The translations under genes were made by a program, and so were the position numbers. 64,000 bases of DNA from Eudromia elegans (taxonomy: Eukaryota > Chordata > Aves > Tinamiformes > Tinamidae): contig PTEX01000032.1 in the NCBI GenBank assembly GCA_003342815.1, positions 4,585,329-4,649,328 of the forward strand. Reading direction: 5' to 3'. Positions 58,801 through 64,000 of the stretch are shown one piece after another (position 1 is the stretch's first letter; the number at the start of each line of letters is the position of its first letter). The notes beneath the pieces are model-generated. The model did no database searches and was not told where the DNA came from. It saw only the letters and a program-made list of their open reading frames with translations.

Positions 58801-60279
58801 CAGACTAAATTAGGCAGGATTTTGCCAATTTTTTTCCTGTTAAATTGTAGTTGGTGTTTTTAACACAGTGATACACAACAACGCCCTTAATGCTATTCCT
58901 TGGAACTTCTTCCTGAAAATCTGTTTCAGCTCTCTTAGATCCTAGGACACACAGATCAGCTAACAATTGTCAAAAATAATCAATGAATTTGCTCGTACAC
59001 TCCCAATACAGGTCTGTGCTTCAAGCAACCACATTTCCATTGTAGCAGGAGGAATCCTGCTGGAGGCAAATCCTACTGAGGCTGCACACAAGTCTAAGAG
59101 CCTCTTGCTTGTCTCTCCATCACTAGTTCATGCTCAGTTGATTATGAGACAGAGATCTAAAAAAATCCTTTCATCTCAATTAGTATTTGTCTCTTAGCAC
59201 AGGCACTCTTTAGAGTAACTGTCTCTCATTATCTCAGCCAAAGCTTCCGGATGAAAAATGAAATGGAAGTGGGCACATCTAACCGCTTTGCCCCACGGCT
59301 CTACTCCTTAAACTTTCGGTTTACTGCTTTCACAGTAATGCAGTTTCATTTGGTTTCTGTCTTATCAGAGAGAGGTTCTGCTTCTTTACATTTCTGCTAG
59401 CATAAGAGCATAGGTAGGAATACTTGCAGAGGACTATAGGCAGAGTCAGTGGCTACACTGCATCAAGGCTGTCAGATATATTAGTGCATTTAATATAAAT
59501 ACAGTTTGCCAGATCCTGAAACACTACAGAAATGCCAGAGTATCGAAAAGGAGCTAAGCACCAAACATGGACCTGCCTGGAACCTTACCGTGTTGAATCA
59601 GAAGTTGTGTGTTTAAAGTATCAGACTCACCACGGTTGTTATCTCATTTGGGACAAGAGCCCAGCCCACACATGGGATATTATCCTGTTTTTCAACCTTC
59701 TAGTCTGGTTGAGGCTATTTCTCCTAACAAAACCTTTCATTCCGTATTGGAACCGTGGTTATTTGAACCTCTAATGAGATGTGGCTGTGGGAATCCTCAA
59801 GAACAGTAAGTTTGAATCTTGAAAGATATTTGTGTTTATGTAGCGGAAATATGAGAAAGCATATTTTGACTAATGGTATCACCCTAGAGAGAAACATACT
59901 TGTTATAAATATGTTCCATTGCAATTGCTGGAAATCTAACAAAATCGCGATAAACAGAACTTACATCAATGTTTCTGCTTGACCTTTGCGGGAGAGTAGA
60001 AGTACCTTCTGGGAACGCAAAACAAATGAATTATTTGGAAACAAAACGAGCAGCACAGCCCTTCCTCCTTACAAAAAAGAGCCACGATATAGCTGCTGCT
60101 GCTTAGTAACAGTTCCTCCAAATGATTCATAAAAGTGCCAGATGTAAAGGTGTACACGTGTGTTTCTTAACTCCGGGCTCTGATGCAAAACTCTGAAACA
60201 CTCATGCTGTGGGCACGAGCATTCGAGACTTCAGACGAATAGCATTTGCAAAATGAAAACCATATCCTCCTAGACATGG

Positions 60280-60440
60280 CTAAGCTATGCGATCAAGTCC
60301 CTCGACGTCCCTATTTCTGCCAGTTTGACGGGTTGTTGGAAGAGCGCTAGCTGCTGCATTCCATCTCCTGGTGCTTCCCTGCAACGGCCAGATCGCGCCT
60401 CGATAGCGCTCGCCTCCGTTTTCCCCTTATGAGAGGGGTA
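60280..60440. promoter_or_regulatory. CpG-enriched patch in intergenic DNA
   Basis: Contains more CG steps than its surroundings (words such as ctcgacgtcc, tttgacgggt, atcgcgcctcgatagcgctcg). A CRE-like gacgtc lies near 60,304. It could be a distal regulatory element. No exon adjoins it. Confidence 0.3.
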
Positions 60441-63400
60441 CCTTGCTGAGCAGAGCAAACCTGCAGCTCCACGAAAAAATGCAATTATGGAGAATGCGGT
60501 TAACCCACAAAAATACTATCAGCACCACTGAAGCTGAGGACTTTTAATGGGACCAGAAGGGTCCTATTAAGGAGCCCTATTACACACGTAACACTCAGTG
60601 CTTCTGCCCACAATTATTACAGATATATGTAAATGCAGAACTTAGTTACCAGTGAGAAAATAGCATTTTTTCTCTCATGTGTTTTTCCAAGTGACCCCTT
60701 AGTTTGGATTAATCATCACAAGCCCAACAAAAAGTATTTTAGGAAACCTTATGCAAGTAACCCAAAAGAAGATGACAGTAGTGCCACTAAAGCTCATTTC
60801 TTCCTACATCACTAGCAGGAGACACAGCCCATCCACTCAAGGAATACTATTAGGAATACTATACACAATGTTGAGGTTTTGCACAGACACCAGCAGATAG
60901 AGTTATTCCTGCTCACCTCATTCTACAGCTCTCCTCTCCTGCCTCTTTTTCTCTCCACACATCCACACATGTTAACATTAAATGGGTCTTAACAGATTCG
61001 TAAGTGGGATATACCCAAGTGTTTCCAATTTACCCTCAGTGAACTCGAATGAAAAACATTTGAAAACTAAATTCTGGGTGAAATCTTGCAGCGCCGCTAC
61101 AGCATATGGAGCTAATTTCAAATAGCACTTTGATAATGTCATGATCTGTTAGAAAGTGTTCACCTTATCCCAAAGATATTATAAACTCAGTTGCCTCACT
61201 CAGTGCACGTCCATCTCATGATCCATAAGAGAGCTATTTAGGGGGTTGTGAAAGAACTTCTTTGGCCAGAGCTGATTTTGGATGATGGCTACACCATGGA
61301 TGGTGGAGCCTGCTGCTTCTGCGGCTGAAAGCCTCATCCTCGGGCTGCTGTGAAACACACCGAGGACTCGGGGAGGACGCTCACGTGCTGAGGGCAGTCG
61401 CTCATGGGCAGAGTCCAGGCTGAAGAAAGGAGGGGATTTCCATCCTACATCTTTTTACCCACTTCCATGAGCCAAGGAGATCCAGTGATTCCCTCTGGGA
61501 CTCCAATCAACTTGTGGTTCTTTTAAACCAGCCCAGGCACTGGTGTCTCCCAAAAGCCTCTTCCTGCAGCCAGGGCAAATGAAAATGCAGGCACAAACCT
61601 GTGTTTGGGTGGAGACCTCCCCATGGTCACTGGGGGAAAGTGGTGGTGTGAAGGCAGCTGTGCAAGGTTCACACTCCTCAGAAGGTCTTCAGTTTGATGG
61701 CAACGTTTTACAGCTATTCCCCATGTAAAATAGAGGGTGGAAGGCTCCAAAAAAGCCATGAATCCCCCTAGCATGTTCCCACTAGCTCCTGAGCTGTCCA
61801 GGGGTTTCTCAGGTGGGCACAGGGAATGCTCCCCAGCAAACACCCCCTTCTTGGCCTCCCTGCTCCCCTCCCGCAGCAGCGAGCCCACAGCCCCCAGGGC
61901 CTCTCCGCTTCTCTTGCCAAAGCAAAGCAATGACAAAAGCATTCAAAGAAAAAGAAAACCAGAGAAATCCCCAGCCCCGCGCATGACACAAAGAAAACAA
62001 TCCACATGATCTTTATTTTTGTAACCCTCGTCCCCCCCTCGCCCCCCTGCCTCTTGTTATCACTCAGCCTGTTATTGTTATTGCTCCAGATTTGTTTTTA
62101 AAAGGGCCTATGCAGCACGGGAGGTGCCTGAACACACATGGAGAATATACAAAGCATATGTTGAGCTTCACCCATGTGCTCCCTGGGAAGGGCTGCCCTC
62201 CGCGCGGCTCACAGCACAGACCAACGATACACAGAACTCCTGAAGACCAACCCTGCCTATTTATCTGCTTGGTCTAGGAAAGCTGCCCACAGGTGACCCC
62301 AAAACCTTGCAGTAACGGACAGTATTCACTCTGAGCTGCTCTTTGCAACATATTTTTTGTCTCCAAAGTGCTGGAGTCAAAATCTCAGGGCAGGTGACAG
62401 GGAGCGATGCTCCCACTCGCAGTGTGAATTTGGAAAGATTTGGCTTTTCAAACCATGGTGAGCCAAGCAGAGGAGATGGGTGGGCACCAAAAGGACAAGC
62501 TATGAAGTAATCTCTGTGGCTTTATGAGAAACAGGCACTCCACAGGCATTTGGGAAGGGGGGCCCTGTGGAGAAACGGGCTTGCGCGATTCCCTTACCAT
62601 TGACACCAGCTTGTGAGCGTGGGGAACCCGGGCAGCAGCCCCGCTACGCCTGCCTCCTTGCTGCCCAGAGCCCGCATCGCTCTGGGGATGCAGTAAGGAC
62701 CCTCTTCTGCTGGTTATTTCATCCGCCAGCCTGACAGACAAGAAAATCAAAAGATAAAAGCAAAAGCATTAAAAGCAAAAAAGCTACTTAAAATCTCCAT
62801 CTTTTTTTCTTTTATGAGAGCAAAGTTCCTGTGCTCCTAGGGGAACTCTGTCAAAGCAGAGCCACAGCAGGACAAGCCTCGAGGAGATCTGCACCCGCAC
62901 ATGGGGGGCTCGGGCTGTGTGACCCTGGACACGCAGATCCGGGCTGCCCGCTTCGAGGAAAGGGGATTTTGCACAGCTCAGGCCAGGCTGCACTTACCTA
63001 AACCTCGCTCTTACGTGTGCATCAGCTTACGTTGTTCCCTTCAAAGGTCCTGTAAGACTCCAATCCAGTATAAATGTGATAAGGAATGAGCAATTTTCTG
63101 CAAGGCGCTAACACTTCTAGTCCTAATCAATGATCGTGTGAGCGAGATGCAAGAGGGAGACAAGAAGGAGCAAGGCAGAAAACCCATCCAGGCTCATATA
63201 AATTATGGTGTTCTTGCTGTATGAGTCTTTCTACCTCACTTCAGTTTATGTAATAAATTAAATGCCTAAAGCTCGTGAAAGCCTCAGTTAGCAGGTGATC
63301 GAGCAGAAATTCAGAGTGCTCAGTGGGAGAAAATTTTGCTTGAAATAATCCTGAGAAACAGCAAAGTGTAAGTCTTTCTGGACTTAAATTATCTACTGAA

Positions 63401-63627
63401 ACCACAACAGGTAACTCAATTCGTATCATGCATGAATGCCTTTGGCATAAGCACATTGTATCATATAGGGTATATATTTCTTGCCAACTCAAAACTGGCA
63501 GGTTATATTGCTACTGAAAACTACTTTAATTCAATTACGATAACAGTATTAAAGTGAAATTTTTGCCTCACAGCAAGATTATTTTTGTTTTATCTGAAAT
63601 GCACAGGAAAGAAGGGTGGATACTGCT

Positions 63628-63662
63628 GTACCCCAAAAAGCTTGGGGTACAGCTTGGGGTAC
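63628..63662. repeat. palindrome with 12-bp tandem duplication
   Basis: gtacccca (63,628-63,635) pairs perfectly with tggggtac (63,643-63,650), and the 12-base unit agcttggggtac (63,639-63,650) is repeated at once (63,651-63,662). Confidence 0.85.
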
Positions 63663-64000
63663 AAGTCACAACTTGCTCACCCCTAACAACATAATGATAT
63701 TTAGAAATAAAAAGCAGTTATCACAACTTTCTGACATAAACAGTAATTGACACAGAAATCCAAATAGTGGGGATAAAGCATCGGATTGTTTAGCTTTGTG
63801 TGGCTTCTGGTGTTTCCCTGTGGTTGGCCTGGTTTGGAAGCAAATTAAATAAAAACAAAAAACAAAAAGCTAAGAAGCTCTCAAATTGTCATGTTTGCCC
63901 ATTTCTTGCAAACAAAAAGTTGCTTTTTATCAGTTTAGAGGCTACAGTGGAAGCAAGTTCTCTGCTTTGATTTCACTGAAAAGCAGGACACATCTCATGA

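Larger units (their letters stand above)
52950..64000. other. intergenic DNA upstream of ZDHHC15
   Basis: Eleven kb without any exon I can recognise on either strand. I looked for the expected next conserved vertebrate neighbours (PBDC1, FGF16) and saw no part of them. The block includes AT-rich stretches with homeodomain-like words near 57.0-57.2 kb, a CpG-enriched patch near 60.28-60.44 kb and a palindrome-plus-tandem-repeat near 63.63-63.66 kb. Open frames of up to 139 codons are present but look like chance. Confidence 0.65.

Noticed and set aside
61523-61942. 139-codon minus-strand frame in a GC-richer patch
   Set aside because: No family resemblance, and several other frames are open over the same bases, which points to base composition.
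1-64000. retrovirus or LTR elements, CRISPR arrays, tRNA or rRNA genes
   Set aside because: No paired terminal repeats, no retroviral protein motifs, no regularly spaced repeats and no cloverleaf candidates were recognised on either strand by eye.

Overview
The window looks like nuclear DNA from a bird. Three vertebrate genes are recognisable from spliced exons with canonical GT-AG borders. They lie in the order ABCB7 (minus) - UPRT (plus) - ZDHHC15 (minus), which is the order known for human Xq13.3 and expected on the chicken chromosome 4 homologue. Two old 3' ends of CR1-type LINEs, the compact introns (ZDHHC15 fits in about 15 kb) and the GC-rich promoter islands in an AT-rich background also fit a bird. 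A crocodilian or turtle cannot be excluded from sequence alone, and I cannot name the species.

Layout. 1-6,480: first intron of ABCB7, no exon seen. 6,481-6,648: ABCB7 coding exon 1 (mitochondrial presequence), inside a CpG island of about 6.3-6.8 kb. About 6.8-15.9 kb: intergenic, with one degenerate CR1 and several AT-rich stretches that could be regulatory. About 15.9-16.75 kb: UPRT CpG-island promoter, which carries a duplicated CCAAT-box module. 16,266-29,593: complete seven-exon UPRT coding sequence (277 aa), with a polyadenylation signal at 29,898. About 29.9-37.36 kb: tail-to-tail interval that probably includes a long ZDHHC15 3' UTR, plus two short CpG-rich blocks with no gene to explain them. 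37,361-52,678 (minus): eleven-exon ZDHHC15 (345 aa as modelled). The last exon is the least certain part. About 52.46-52.9 kb: ZDHHC15 CpG island. 53-64 kb: intergenic DNA upstream of ZDHHC15 with no recognisable gene.

The genes do not form a functional pathway. ABCB7 is the mitochondrial inner-membrane transporter needed for cytosolic iron-sulfur protein assembly. UPRT is the vertebrate uracil-phosphoribosyltransferase homologue, whose ligand-binding motifs depart from those of active enzymes. ZDHHC15 is a Golgi-type DHHC palmitoyltransferase. I found no new multi-gene system, no CRISPR, no bacterial-type operon and no recognisable retrovirus or LTR element. The best unexplained signals are the duplicated promoter module in front of UPRT, an old ~155 bp direct duplication in ZDHHC15 intron 7, orphan CpG-rich blocks, the altered active-site motifs of UPRT, the avian-type C-terminus of ZDHHC15, and an intronic open frame that begins like a secreted protein.
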